NCBI GenBank assembly: GCA_013874835.1
Contig: CP059430.1
Span: forward strand, 1,320,864 to 1,384,863
Length of the DNA: 64,000 nucleotides
Direction: 5' to 3'
From: Carnobacteriaceae bacterium zg-84
GTDB taxonomy: Bacteria > Bacillota > Bacilli > Lactobacillales > Aerococcaceae
A program made the position numbers and the translations under genes. Shown here piece by piece: positions 45,886 to 54,389 of the stretch; positions within the stretch are counted from its first letter, which is position 1, and each line of letters opens with the position of its first letter. The notes under the pieces are model-generated. The model made no database searches. It was not told where the DNA came from and saw only the letters and a list, made by a program, of their open reading frames with translations.

Positions 45886-46800
45886 ATGAAAGAAAAAAAA
45901 TGGATACGTATCTTGGTAACTTTGACACTCGTTTTAATCTTATCAGGATGTGTAGGTCGTGATACAAGTGGTGCTCCAACAGGTTTTATTTGGGACGTAC
46001 TCGGTCGACCTATGGAACAACTTATTTTCTGGTTTGCAGGTATTTTTGGAAATACAGTCGGTAGTTATGGGCTAGGTATTATTGCTGTTACCATATTAGT
46101 ACGTATTGCGATTACACCTTTAAATATCAACATGATGAAAACAAATACCATTCAACAAGAGAGAATGGCGTATATTAGACCACAAATGCAAGCAATAACA
46201 GAAGAAATGCGACAAGCAAAAACTTTTGAAGAACAAGCACGTCTACGTCAAGAGCAAGCTGCATTACAAAAAGCAGCAGGTATTCAATTCGTAAGTGCCA
46301 GTGGATGTTTACCACTATTCATTCAAATGCCTATTTTCTCAGCATTATACTTTGCAACAATTTCATCAACTGAAATTTTAAACGATACGTTCTTAGGTGT
46401 TTCTTTAGCAACACCTAGCTGGTTATTCTGTATCTTGTCATCCGCTTTTTATTTAATCCAAGGATACATTTCACAAATTGGTATGACTGAAGAACAAAAA
46501 CAAATGAATAAAGCTGTTCTATTTACCACACCTTTAATTAACTTAATATTTGGGTTATCATTACCTGCCGGTGCTGCATTATATTGGACCGTCAGTGGTA
46601 TCTTTAGCTGTTTAACAAGTTTATACATTTCATTAGTGTTAAAACCAAAAATTAAAGAAGATATTAAAAAAGATATGGAAGAAAATCCTATTCATTTCCC
46701 AAAAAGAAAAGACGTAACAACCTCTGTTCACACAAAACAAGTAACAACAGCCCCAACACAAAAAGTACGTCGTAATGAGGGCAAACAGCAAAAACGCTAA
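45886..46800 (+). CDS. yidC: Membrane protein insertase YidC/OxaA
   Basis: 304 residues. A lipoprotein signal ends in LILSGC with C22. The YidC core follows with five membrane segments: FGNTVGSYGLGIIAVTILV, the coiled hairpin QQERMAYIRPQMQAI, then SGCLPLFIQMPIFSALY. The conserved hydrophilic-groove arginine is in LVRIAITPL. A basic C-terminal tail ends EGKQQKR. It inserts membrane proteins with or without SecYEG. Firmicutes usually have two YidC proteins; which one this is cannot be told. Confidence 0.95.
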   Translation: MKEKKWIRILVTLTLVLILSGCVGRDTSGAPTGFIWDVLGRPMEQLIFWFAGIFGNTVGSYGLGIIAVTILVRIAITPLNINMMKTNTIQQERMAYIRPQMQAITEEMRQAKTFEEQARLRQEQAALQKAAGIQFVSASGCLPLFIQMPIFSALYFATISSTEILNDTFLGVSLATPSWLFCILSSAFYLIQGYISQIGMTEEQKQMNKAVLFTTPLINLIFGLSLPAGAALYWTVSGIFSCLTSLYISLVLKPKIKEDIKKDMEENPIHFPKRKDVTTSVHTKQVTTAPTQKVRRNEGKQQKR

Positions 46801-46817
46801 AAATAATATGAATATAC

Positions 46818-46858
46818 AAAACCGGAACGAATGATAACATACATTCGTTCCGGTTTTT
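46818..46858 (+). terminator. yidC terminator
   Basis: A perfect 16-bp stem (AAAACCGGAACGAATG with its complement), eight-base loop and a TTTTT end, 17 bp after the yidC stop. Confidence 0.9.
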
Positions 46859-47147
46859 AGTTCTATCATAAATCATGTTAAATTCTCTTTGCTTTTTTCA
46901 CCTTATCTTAAACCTAAATTAGTCATATAAGTATAAGTGAAAGAAAAAACTGTACACCTAAAAAAGACTTAATAAAAGACAAAAAAACTTTGATAACTGA
47001 AGTAATCAATTTAATAACCGCAGTTATAAATTGATTATAAAATTTCTGAAATGATTAAAGTCTTAGCACTTTTTCAAATTAGGACGATAAGCGAACGTTC
47101 ATCTACTCTATTTATAAGTCATGTATCATCATAAAAAGGAGGTTACA
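46859..47147. other. Gap with half of an IS-end-like repeat
   Basis: Starts with TTCTATCATAAATCATGTT, close to the left half of the palindromic repeats seen at 30372 and in the IS ends. The remainder is AT-rich with short inverted repeats (e.g. ATCAATTT with AAATTGAT near 47008-47036) and no gene I can support. Confidence 0.4.
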
Positions 47148-47274
47148 ACAGGACGATTAAGAAATAAAACAATAAGCTGCAATGTTACACAAGAAGAACA
47201 TGAACAAATAAAAAATACTTATTAAACAATTTTATACATTAACTGACTTACTCATAAAAATAGCAAAGAAATAA
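47148..47274 (+). pseudogene. Remnant of a MobC-like mobilisation protein
   Basis: Behind a strong AAAAAGGAGG, the frame reads GRLRNKTISCNVTQEEHEQI and then KNTY before a stop; a second frame resumes as FYTLTDLLIKIAKK and a stop. RLRNKTxxxxVTxEEHExIK followed by YTLTDLLI is the pattern of short plasmid or ICE relaxosome accessory proteins. The start codon position holds ACA and the middle is deleted, so the gene is dead. It marks a past mobile element between yidC and the DUF554 gene. Confidence 0.5.
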
Positions 47275-47366
47275 ATTAAAAAGCGAACTATTCGGACACC
47301 AAAAAAGTTTAAGAGTCTACAAGTATAAACTTTCAAAAATTAAAAACAATAATATATATTACTTTT

Positions 47367-47546
47367 TCATTTTTGGGTAAGTACATCAAAAAAAGCACCT
47401 GATAATTTTTTTGTTTTATCTCGACTGTCAACTTTTTCAGTTAAAATATCCTTAGTTGTATTTTCCGCAAAAGTACTATTCATTTGACTAAATCCCAAAA
47501 ATAGCGTTACTAAAACTAAACAACTCTTAAAAAATTTATATTTTAT
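47367..47546 (-). pseudogene. Secreted-peptide ORF with ATA at the start position
   Basis: A 59-codon frame on the minus strand: IKYKFFKSCLVLVTLFLGFS is a good Sec signal, STFA followed by EN is a plausible signal peptidase site, and the mature part (ENTTKDILTEKVDSRDKTKK, then LSGAFFDVLTQK) would be 32 residues. AAAGGG lies 8 bases before ATA, where ATG is expected; no other start fits. It is either a start-codon mutant or translated from ATA at low level. I do not recognise the peptide; bacteriocin or pheromone-type peptides are possibilities. Confidence 0.4.
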
Positions 47547-47638
47547 ATGGAAAACCCTTTAATATTCAGTAATTTGACTTATGATAACTCACCCTCCCCT
47601 TTTGTTTCAATAGTCTTCTTACATTCTTAAAAATACCA

Positions 47639-48358
47639 TTATCCAATGACATGCACTAAAATAATCGCAAAAATAAGTGACGGTAAAAGATTTGCTACTT
47701 TTATTTTCATATTAAAAAATAAATTAGCACCAACACAAAAAATCAGTAAAGACCCTACTAACGAAATGCTATCTATCATAGTAGGTGTTAAAAACTGTTG
47801 CACTAAACTTGAACACAACGTAATTATACCTTGCCACAATACAAGAGGTATGATAGAAAAAATAGCACCTATTCCATATACCGATGCAAAGACAATTAAA
47901 ATAACACCGTCTAAAACAGATTTTGTAAATAGCATCGTTGGATCGTGCAGTAATCCGTCTTGAATAGACCCTACAATAGCCATTGCACCAATACAAATGG
48001 TAAAACTGGCTGTAACAAATCCTTCAACAAATAAATTATCTTGCGTATTCCCGACTTTTTGTTTAATTTTCTCACCAAATAAGACAATGTGTCGTTCAAT
48101 ATCTATCCATTCACCAAGTATAGCACCTAGGGCTAAGGAAATCGTGATTAGCATACCTCCTTTTGTCAAAAGTGCTTTATCTGTTAATACAAGCATGTGT
48201 GACATAGCACCTGCAACACTAATAAATAAAACAGATAGTCCCATTGCTTGTGTTAATATTTTTTGTATGCTTTCGGGTAGACGATTTCCTAGAAGAAGTC
48301 CTATTCCACCCCCTAACAAAACTGAAATCGCATTGATGATTGTTCCAATTCCTACCAT
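47639..48358 (-). CDS. DUF554 family membrane protein
   Basis: 239 residues with seven hydrophobic segments. The start VGIGTIINAISVLLGGGIGLLLGNRLP, FVTASFTICIGAMAIVGSIQDG and FTKSVLDGVILIVFASVYGIGA are typical of DUF554 proteins (YdfK type), whose function is unknown. A TATA-like region lies upstream of ATG at 48358. It is monocistronic. Confidence 0.92.
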   Translation of the reverse strand: MVGIGTIINAISVLLGGGIGLLLGNRLPESIQKILTQAMGLSVLFISVAGAMSHMLVLTDKALLTKGGMLITISLALGAILGEWIDIERHIVLFGEKIKQKVGNTQDNLFVEGFVTASFTICIGAMAIVGSIQDGLLHDPTMLFTKSVLDGVILIVFASVYGIGAIFSIIPLVLWQGIITLCSSLVQQFLTPTMIDSISLVGSLLIFCVGANLFFNMKIKVANLLPSLIFAIILVHVIG

Positions 48359-48384
48359 ATATATCTCCCATCACTTCTAAAATC

Positions 48385-48426
48385 AAAACCTTGACACATC
48401 GGCTAGCCAATGTGTCAAGGTTTTTT
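48385..48426. terminator. Bidirectional terminator
   Basis: A perfect 15-bp stem (AAAACCTTGACACAT with ATGTGTCAAGGTTTT) with T-runs on both sides. On the minus strand it ends the CNNM/CBS gene, whose stop codon overlaps its edge. Confidence 0.85.
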
Positions 48427-49753
48427 AGTCAACCTCAATTTCAATTTTATCTTTTAAAATAACATTGATACTTCGGATACGTCCGTTTTCAATATGTACG
48501 GGTTTTAAAATACATGATTCTAAGTCAACTCGTACATCTTTTTCATCATCTTCTGGTAAATAGCCAAGTTGTTCTAAAACAAATCCTGCCATTGTATCCA
48601 TTTCTTCAGATTCAATATTTAAATGGAAAACATCATTAAATTTATCAATCGGCATAATTCCGTCTATATTATAGACACGATGTGATAATTTTTTATATAA
48701 ATCTGCTTCTTCATCAGATTCATCTTCAATTTCCCCGACAATTTCTTCAATTAAGTCTTCCATTGTCACAATCCCTTCAACACCACCATACTCATCTTTT
48801 AAGATAGCCATGTGTTGACGTTCTTTTCTAAAAGCTAGTAATAAATCATCTATAAAAATAGTAGACGGTACAAATAATGGATCATCATTCATTAAATCAC
48901 GAAGATTAAGGCTATCAAATCCCGTTACTTTAGCTGTTTTTAAAATATCTTTTACATGCAAGATACCAATGACCATATCTTTGTCACCCTCATAAACAGG
49001 AATACGAGAATAAGAATTATCTAAAATAGATGTCCATATATCATTCATATCATCTTCAATATCAATCATAAATGTATCTGTTCTAGGTACCATTACTTCA
49101 CGTGCTAATTTCGTATCAAGAGATAGTACCCCTTGCATCATAGAAAACTCTTCTAAGTCAATCGCACCATCATTACGACTATTGTCTAATAATGCTTTCA
49201 TTTCGCTACGTGTTAATTTTTCCTCTTCGTTTTTAAATTCAATCGGTGTAATTTTTTTCAAAACACCTGTTGAAAATGACAATAAGCGAACAAATGGTTT
49301 GAAAAATTTTTGTGTCAACATCACAAAACCTGCTGTTGACAATGCTATTTTTTCAGGCATTTGTAGCGCAACTTGTTTTGGATACAATTCCCCCAACACA
49401 AGTGTTAAATATGATAAAATGACAGTCACGATTAAAACAGACAATGTCACACCAAACTCACCAGCAAAACTCACCAAATATGGTTCAATCAATTTTGTAA
49501 AACTAAGTGAGGCAGAACCACTCGATAGAAATCCTGCAAATGTAATCACAACTTGAATTGTCGCTAAAAAGTCATCCGAATTATCTAATAATCGCATCAC
49601 TTTTTCTGCCTTTTTATTGCCCTCTATTTCAAGTTGCTTCATTTTCATGACATTTAACGATACATACGCTAACTCTGTCGCTGAAAATAGTGCGTTTATC
49701 GCTGTTAAAATAATAATAAGTAGTATCTGGGCGGGTAACGAACCATCGCTCAT
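48425..49753 (-). CDS. CNNM/CorC family protein (hemolysin-like)
   Basis: 442 residues: a DUF21/CNNM membrane domain (about 1-190, four hydrophobic segments), two CBS domains (about 210-335, with VMVPRTDTFMID and VIGILHVKDILK) and a CorC_HlyC C-terminal domain. The family exports or regulates Mg2+/Co2+ and is often mis-named hemolysin. It is monocistronic. Confidence 0.92.
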   Translation of the reverse strand: MSDGSLPAQILLIIILTAINALFSATELAYVSLNVMKMKQLEIEGNKKAEKVMRLLDNSDDFLATIQVVITFAGFLSSGSASLSFTKLIEPYLVSFAGEFGVTLSVLIVTVILSYLTLVLGELYPKQVALQMPEKIALSTAGFVMLTQKFFKPFVRLLSFSTGVLKKITPIEFKNEEEKLTRSEMKALLDNSRNDGAIDLEEFSMMQGVLSLDTKLAREVMVPRTDTFMIDIEDDMNDIWTSILDNSYSRIPVYEGDKDMVIGILHVKDILKTAKVTGFDSLNLRDLMNDDPLFVPSTIFIDDLLLAFRKERQHMAILKDEYGGVEGIVTMEDLIEEIVGEIEDESDEEADLYKKLSHRVYNIDGIMPIDKFNDVFHLNIESEEMDTMAGFVLEQLGYLPEDDEKDVRVDLESCILKPVHIENGRIRSINVILKDKIEIEVD

Positions 49754-49836
49754 GTGTACTTTCCTTCTTTCGTTTTATAGATTATATGTTAATATTTTAT
49801 CAAATTTAAAGTATAAATCAAGTATTACCTTATAGC

Positions 49837-49870
49837 AAAAGGTTCCTAGCACAAAAACTAGAAACCTTTT
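49837..49870 (-). terminator. pcp terminator
   Basis: AAAAGGTTCCTAG and CTAGAAACCTTTT pair (one mismatch) 6 bp after the pcp stop; the descending arm gives a TTTT on the minus strand. Confidence 0.75.
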
Positions 49871-49875
49871 ACACA

Positions 49876-50523
49876 TTAATGAGTTTGCCCACCAACTAAT
49901 TTATCGTCATTTTTTCCATGGTAGTCTACAATCGTTTTTAATGATGATGTTAATCCTTTTACAATATCGTCTAAAGACATAGACGGCTCTGTTGGTTTAT
50001 CCACCACTTGCGTTGGAATAAACGGCACATGAATAAATCCACCTTGACTTTCTGGATAATGTTTAGACAAATAGTACAATACTTGGTACATAATATGATT
50101 ACACACAAATGTACCTGCTGAATTTGATACACTTGACGGAACGCCTTCTTTTTTCATATTATTGACCATTGCTTTTATCGGTAAAGTTGAAAAATATGCT
50201 GGTTCACCGTCTGGTTGAATACACACATCAATCGGTTGTTTGCCGTTATTATCTGGTATGCGTGCATCATCAACATTAATAGCAACTCTTTCAGGCGTGA
50301 CCCCAACACGTCCGCCCGCTTGCCCAATACACAATACCACATCTGGAGAAAATGTATCGATCTCTTTAAAAACAACATCTGCTGAATCATGAAACACTGT
50401 TGGAATTTGTATTTTTTTAATAGTTGCACCATTTAATGTTTCTGGTAACTGTTTCACAGCTTCCCACGCTGGATTGATTGTTTCACCGCCGAATGGATCA
50501 AATCCTGTCACTAAAATTTTCAT
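49876..50523 (-). CDS. pcp: Pyrrolidone-carboxylate (pyroglutamyl) peptidase
   Basis: 215 residues, family C15. The catalytic triad is visible: E78 in [18 protein letters not shown]141 in [15 protein letters not shown] and H165 in [10 protein letters not shown]. It removes N-terminal 5-oxoproline from peptides in the cytosol. It is the last gene of a DUF969-DUF979-pcp operon, 12 bp behind the DUF979 gene, which links it to the presumed 5-oxoproline transporter. Confidence 0.96.
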   Translation of the reverse strand: MKILVTGFDPFGGETINPAWEAVKQLPETLNGATIKKIQIPTVFHDSADVVFKEIDTFSPDVVLCIGQAGGRVGVTPERVAINVDDARIPDNNGKQPIDVCIQPDGEPAYFSTLPIKAMVNNMKKEGVPSSVSNSAGTFVCNHIMYQVLYYLSKHYPESQGGFIHVPFIPTQVVDKPTEPSMSLDDIVKGLTSSLKTIVDYHGKNDDKLVGGQTH

Positions 50524-50535
50524 CGTGTTTCCCTC

Positions 50536-51447
50536 CTAAAATCCTAATGTGTACATCAATACAATATGCACAACAATCATTGCTAATGCGATTGGTGCTT
50601 GTGCTTTAATAATACCATATTGATTTTTCATATCTAATAATGAAGCAGGCATACTATTAAAGTTTGCTGCCATTGGTGTTAACAATGTTCCGCAATATCC
50701 TGCTGTCATTGCCATTGTTCCAATAAGCACTGGATTCCCACCTAAAGCAAAAACAAACGGAACACCAATACCTGCCGTAATCACTGTAAAGGCAGCAAAT
50801 GCATTCCCCATAATAATGGTAAAAATGACCATACCTAATACATAAGCAATCACACCAATTAAACGGTTATTTGCAGGAACAACTGAAGCCACACCATTTG
50901 AAATAATCATTCCCACATTAGCAGTCGCAAAAATACTACCTAAAGCTGCTAATAATTGTGGTAGAAAAATATTCACACCCATTTGTTGTGTTAATTGTGA
51001 TGTTCCTTCGTGTACTTCTGATAAACTTGGTTTAAATAAAAGTAAGGATACTAAAAACGCAACAATTGATCCGATCACTACGCCGACTTGTCCGCCTAAA
51101 TTTGTTGTAAAAGCAACAAAAAATGCAACAAAGGCTAATAAAACAGAAGGTAAAAAGACAAGAATACCATATTTGTCTGAACGTTGTTTTTTTACACTAT
51201 CCTCAACAGCTTTAAACTTCCCAACAGACACTTGTTTGGTTGCTGTTAAAACACCTAAGATAATCAATAATCCACCCGTCACAATGTAAGGAACACTATT
51301 CCCAAAAACAAAAGTAAATCCTAAAATTGCCCAAAATAAGCTAGTACCTATTTGTTTTTCTTTGTTATGTCTAAATGTTTGAATGGCATTTAGAAAGAAT
51401 AGGAAACCAATCAGTATATACGCTAACTCTAAAAAAATATTTTTCAT
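50536..51447 (-). CDS. DUF979 membrane protein, probable 5-oxoproline transporter subunit
   Basis: 303 residues with about nine hydrophobic segments. The segments NVGMIISNGVASVVPANNRL and GNPVLIGTMAMTAGYCGTLLTPMAANFN look like the paired hairpin and ion-binding regions of ion-transporter-superfamily proteins. DUF979 is normally encoded with DUF969. The start is at 51447 after AAAGGAGGAAAATAATC; a longer frame upstream overlaps DUF969. Linkage to pcp suggests handling of 5-oxoproline. Confidence 0.85.
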   Translation of the reverse strand: MKNIFLELAYILIGFLFFLNAIQTFRHNKEKQIGTSLFWAILGFTFVFGNSVPYIVTGGLLIILGVLTATKQVSVGKFKAVEDSVKKQRSDKYGILVFLPSVLLAFVAFFVAFTTNLGGQVGVVIGSIVAFLVSLLLFKPSLSEVHEGTSQLTQQMGVNIFLPQLLAALGSIFATANVGMIISNGVASVVPANNRLIGVIAYVLGMVIFTIIMGNAFAAFTVITAGIGVPFVFALGGNPVLIGTMAMTAGYCGTLLTPMAANFNSMPASLLDMKNQYGIIKAQAPIALAMIVVHIVLMYTLGF

Positions 51448-51449
51448 GA

Positions 51450-52115
51450 TTATTTTCCTCCTTTCTTCAATGCTTTTTGCCATAACCATGTTGTACAAAG
51501 CATCACAGCAGATGAGGCAAAAGCAATAATCAATGCTGTTTGTGCAATATCATTTGTTGGTGCTTTATACCCTAATTCTTCTAATGTTTTAGAAATCAAT
51601 AATACACCAGCAGATCCTAACATGACATTTTGTGCATAGAAATTACCAATATTTTCCACAGCAGCAGATTTAGCTTTCATTTGTTCAGAAATTTCTTCTG
51701 TTAATTCACCGTCTTTTGCAGCAGCCGCTTCTGCCATTGGATAAACAATCGGACGTACCACTTGTGCATGCCCACCAAATGGAATAGATGTTGCAGCTGT
51801 AATTTGACGAATAATGAAATAAACAAATAAGAAAATAGGTGCTGTTAATTTTTTCATTTTCTTAATGATTTGGCTTGCTTGTTCTTTTAAACCATATTTT
51901 TCAACAAGTGCAATAACAGGTACAGGTAAAATCAAAATTGTTACCAATCGACTTTTTACAAAATTTTCTCCTAAAGCTGTAATTGCTCCGTCTAAACTAA
52001 TACCAGCAACAAGTGCGGTCACAATAGCCGATACAATAATTGTTGCTGTCGTATCTAATTTAAAAATAAAACCTAATAAAATAATCACTATACCAACTAA
52101 AGGTAAATAGTTCAT
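51450..52115 (-). CDS. DUF969 membrane protein, probable 5-oxoproline transporter subunit
   Basis: 221 residues with about five hydrophobic segments, beginning MNYLPLVGIVIILLGFIFKL. RQITAATSIPFGGHAQVVRP and IGNFYAQNVMLGSAGVLL are the most conserved-looking parts. It is the partner of DUF979, 2 bp upstream of it. AGGAGGGATTTT sets the start at 52115, eight codons inside a longer frame. Confidence 0.85.
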   Translation of the reverse strand: MNYLPLVGIVIILLGFIFKLDTTATIIVSAIVTALVAGISLDGAITALGENFVKSRLVTILILPVPVIALVEKYGLKEQASQIIKKMKKLTAPIFLFVYFIIRQITAATSIPFGGHAQVVRPIVYPMAEAAAAKDGELTEEISEQMKAKSAAVENIGNFYAQNVMLGSAGVLLISKTLEELGYKAPTNDIAQTALIIAFASSAVMLCTTWLWQKALKKGGK

Positions 52116-52232
52116 AAAATCCCTCCTATCTATAAACAAACGTTTTAAAAAGCAAACATTTGTTATAAAAAGAGTATAGAGTAATAGAACTACCTTGTCA
52201 AATAATTCTATATATTCACTTTTTTCTTTGAC

Positions 52233-52261
52233 TTGATTTTACTGATATTTTTTGTCATACT
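52233..52261 (+). promoter_or_regulatory. plsC promoter
   Basis: TTGATT (52233-52238), 17 bp, CATACT (52256-52261) with TGT before it; 29 bp upstream of the plsC ATG. Confidence 0.55.
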
Positions 52262-52290
52262 ATCAATACATTCATAAAAAGGAGCGTCTT

Positions 52291-52878
52291 ATGTTATACT
52301 CAATGATTCGTGGTATTGCACGATTTTTATTAATTATCTTAAATGGAACTACTCTCATTAAAAACAAACAAAATTTACCAGACCCTAAAGAAAATGTCGG
52401 TTATATTTTAATTTCACCTCATCGTAGTTGGTTAGATCCTATCTACTTAGCCTTAGCAGCAAGTCCTAAACAATTTTGTTTTATGGCAAAAAAAGAACTT
52501 TTTAAAAACCCTGCATTACGCTGGTTGATTACAAGTATGAATGCTTTTCCAGTAGATAGAGAAAACCCTGGACCTAGCGCTATTAAAATTCCTGTAACTC
52601 ATTTAAAAGAAGGGAAGCTAGGGCTTGTCATTTTCCCAAGTGGCTCTCGTCATACATCCGAAGCAAAGGAAGGTGCTGCTATGATTGCTCGTCTGGCGAA
52701 AGTGCCAATTATCCCATGTGTCTACCAAGGACCATTTTCATTTAAAGACCTATTAAAACGAAAAAAAACAAAAGTAAATTTTGGAACACCTATATACATC
52801 ACCACAAAAGAAGAACAAAGTAATTTCTCTCAATCAATCAACGTTATTTTTGATGTATTAGATGCAGAGTTACGGTAG
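52291..52878 (+). CDS. plsC: 1-acyl-sn-glycerol-3-phosphate acyltransferase (PlsC-type)
   Basis: 195 residues, one N-terminal hydrophobic helix. The catalytic HX4D motif is HRSWLD (H44-D49). Motif III reads FPSGSRH, with serine where the canonical motif has glutamate (FPEGTR), a variant to note. The enzyme makes phosphatidic acid from lysophosphatidic acid at the membrane. AAAAAGGAGCGTCTT fixes the start at 52291 rather than the in-frame ATG 13 codons upstream. It is monocistronic with its own promoter and terminator. Confidence 0.9.
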   Translation: MLYSMIRGIARFLLIILNGTTLIKNKQNLPDPKENVGYILISPHRSWLDPIYLALAASPKQFCFMAKKELFKNPALRWLITSMNAFPVDRENPGPSAIKIPVTHLKEGKLGLVIFPSGSRHTSEAKEGAAMIARLAKVPIIPCVYQGPFSFKDLLKRKKTKVNFGTPIYITTKEEQSNFSQSINVIFDVLDAELR

Positions 52879-52892
52879 TTAAGTTTTGAGGA

Positions 52893-52925
52893 GGAGTGAC
52901 AAACGGTATTGTCACTCCCTTTTTT
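52893..52925 (+). terminator. plsC terminator
   Basis: GGAGTGACA and TGTCACTCC form a 9-bp stem (extendable) followed by CTTTTTT, 14 bp after the plsC stop. Confidence 0.88.
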
Positions 52926-52954
52926 ATACACCTTTTTACCTATCAAAAAAATTA

Positions 52955-52993
52955 AACAAAAAACTCTTGATGTAACTTATCACATCAAGAGTT
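52955..52993 (-). terminator. Terminator of the UPF0154 gene
   Basis: AACTCTTGATGT and ACATCAAGAGTT form a perfect 12-bp stem, followed on the minus strand by TTTTTTG. It stops leftward transcripts before plsC. Confidence 0.85.
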
Positions 52994-52995
52994 AT

Positions 52996-53045
52996 ATTAT
53001 AAATTGTGTTGGTGGGTGAAACCAACCAACACAATTTGACAAAGT
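52996..53045. repeat. Palindrome resembling the ISL3 IS ends
   Basis: AAATTGTGTTGGT pairs with ACCAACACAATTT. The left arm with its flank (TATTATAAATTG) looks like one IS terminus and the right arm (CAATTTGACAAAG) like the other (CAATTTGACGAAG). It thus looks like two IS ends joined with the interior lost, a MITE-like form. Confidence 0.7.
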
Positions 53046-53052
53046 ATTTTTA

Positions 53053-53286
53053 TTATTTTTTATTTTTCTTTTTACTTTGCATTTTCATAGATTGTACAAT
53101 TTGTTGCACTTTCTTTTCAGATGGTTTTTGTCCCATTTGTGCCATCATTGTACGTACCATAGTTTCGTCCATTGGCGGATTTTCTTCAAAATATTTAATC
53201 ATTGTTCTTCTTGCTAAGAAGAAGCCACCCACAACACCTAATGCCATTGCTGCAAATGCAATTAAAACAACCCATATTGTATCCAT
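53053..53286 (-). CDS. UPF0154 (YneF) family membrane protein
   Basis: 77 residues. One N-terminal membrane helix (WVVLIAFAAMALGVVGGFFLA) is followed by ENPPMDETMVRTMMAQMGQK and PSEKKVQQIVQSM, the hallmark of YneF proteins in Firmicutes. The C-terminus is a Lys-rich tail. Function is unknown. Confidence 0.93.
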   Translation of the reverse strand: MDTIWVVLIAFAAMALGVVGGFFLARRTMIKYFEENPPMDETMVRTMMAQMGQKPSEKKVQQIVQSMKMQSKKKNKK

Positions 53287-53347
53287 ACTCTCTCCTCTTT
53301 TCTATAACGTTCTTTTCTATTTTACAAAAAATAACATCTTTTTTCAA

Positions 53348-53917
53348 TTAGAATTTTTTCTTTGGATGTCTGTCAACCACTTCTGGATAACACTTCAATG
53401 TTTCCTGTCCTTTTTGCGTTAATGTATAGCCTCTTAATGCAAATAATTTTGTCAGTTCTTCTTCACTAAAATGTGTGCGTATTGCCTCATCAATATCTGC
53501 TCGTTTTAAAGATGACAAACCTTTGATTTGTTTTTCCTTTAAAAATGATTTCAACACACCGCTTGTTAAATGGCGTGTTGATACAATAGCACTTTCTTCT
53601 TCAACAAGACCTTGTTCCATTAACAAGTGAATATCTTTTTGGGCATCAATCCCATACGTATGCTCAAAATATTTTGAAATAACCGTATCTGTCGTATATG
53701 TTCCAAAATTCACTCGCCACAACAAAATAATATGCCCCGGTAATAATCCATTATCTAAACGCTCCATATTTCGCTTAGGAACAATTTTCCCCGAAGATAC
53801 AGACACTTCATTTAACCAAGCTTGTAAATCACGCTCAGGTGAAATATAAGGCATTTCAAGATGTTTCGCATATATCTCTCTTACTTGTTGCAATAAATCA
53901 CTCTTTATCACGTCCAT
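53348..53917 (-). CDS. Unrecognised protein with a SAP-like helical segment
   Basis: 189 residues, soluble. I do not recognise the full-length family. A central-to-C-terminal part, [20 protein letters not shown] then [20 protein letters not shown], looks like a SAP/HeH helix-extended-helix motif that can bind nucleic acid. The segment [21 protein letters not shown] near the end resembles a winged-helix C-terminus. It overlaps the DUF896 gene by 20 bp, so it is the second gene of a two-gene unit. Confidence 0.7.
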   Translation of the reverse strand: MDVIKSDLLQQVREIYAKHLEMPYISPERDLQAWLNEVSVSSGKIVPKRNMERLDNGLLPGHIILLWRVNFGTYTTDTVISKYFEHTYGIDAQKDIHLLMEQGLVEEESAIVSTRHLTSGVLKSFLKEKQIKGLSSLKRADIDEAIRTHFSEEELTKLFALRGYTLTQKGQETLKCYPEVVDRHPKKKF

Positions 53918-54146
53918 GCAAACCTTTTTCCTTTTGAATTTGTTTTAATTTTTCTGGTGTAACATCATTACCCTCTGGATCAATCATTTTCAACCCTTCA
54001 ATATGATTTCTCATTCCTCCACGAAATGCTTCTAAATATTCTTCTCTAAGTGCTTTTTGTTCAGCCTTTTCTTCCTCTGTCAAAGCGACTTCTCTTGATT
54101 TTTTTGCCAATTCATTTATTCGATTTAATTTTTCTTTTGATAACAT
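53898..54146 (-). CDS. DUF896 (YnzC) family protein
   Basis: 82 residues. [40 protein letters not shown] and [20 protein letters not shown] are the standard DUF896 sequence, a small helical protein linked in Bacillus to the SOS/sporulation periphery; its exact role is unknown. It heads a short operon with the SAP-like gene. Confidence 0.93.
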   Translation of the reverse strand: MLSKEKLNRINELAKKSREVALTEEEKAEQKALREEYLEAFRGGMRNHIEGLKMIDPEGNDVTPEKLKQIQKEKGLHGRDKE

Positions 54147-54389
54147 AATTGCCTCCTAGTAATAGTCTATCATAAACCATCTATATTTGGAAAGTTTGGT
54201 AATTTCTATACTCTCTATATCCTTTCACTGAACATCATTTTACCACTATTCCAACTTTCTAAAAATAGTCTTTCAAATTATAGCATACGAATATCTCTTT
54301 TTGAATTTATTTAGATTATTCTACTATAATCAAATATGTATCAAACTCCATAATACTCTCATCTTCTTCATCAACATAAAGCAGTCTTT

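Noticed and set aside
54147-54389. Attachment site of an integrated element next to the tyrosine recombinase
   Set aside because: No tRNA or direct repeat is found there; the recombinase is better explained by the hsdS inversion repeats.
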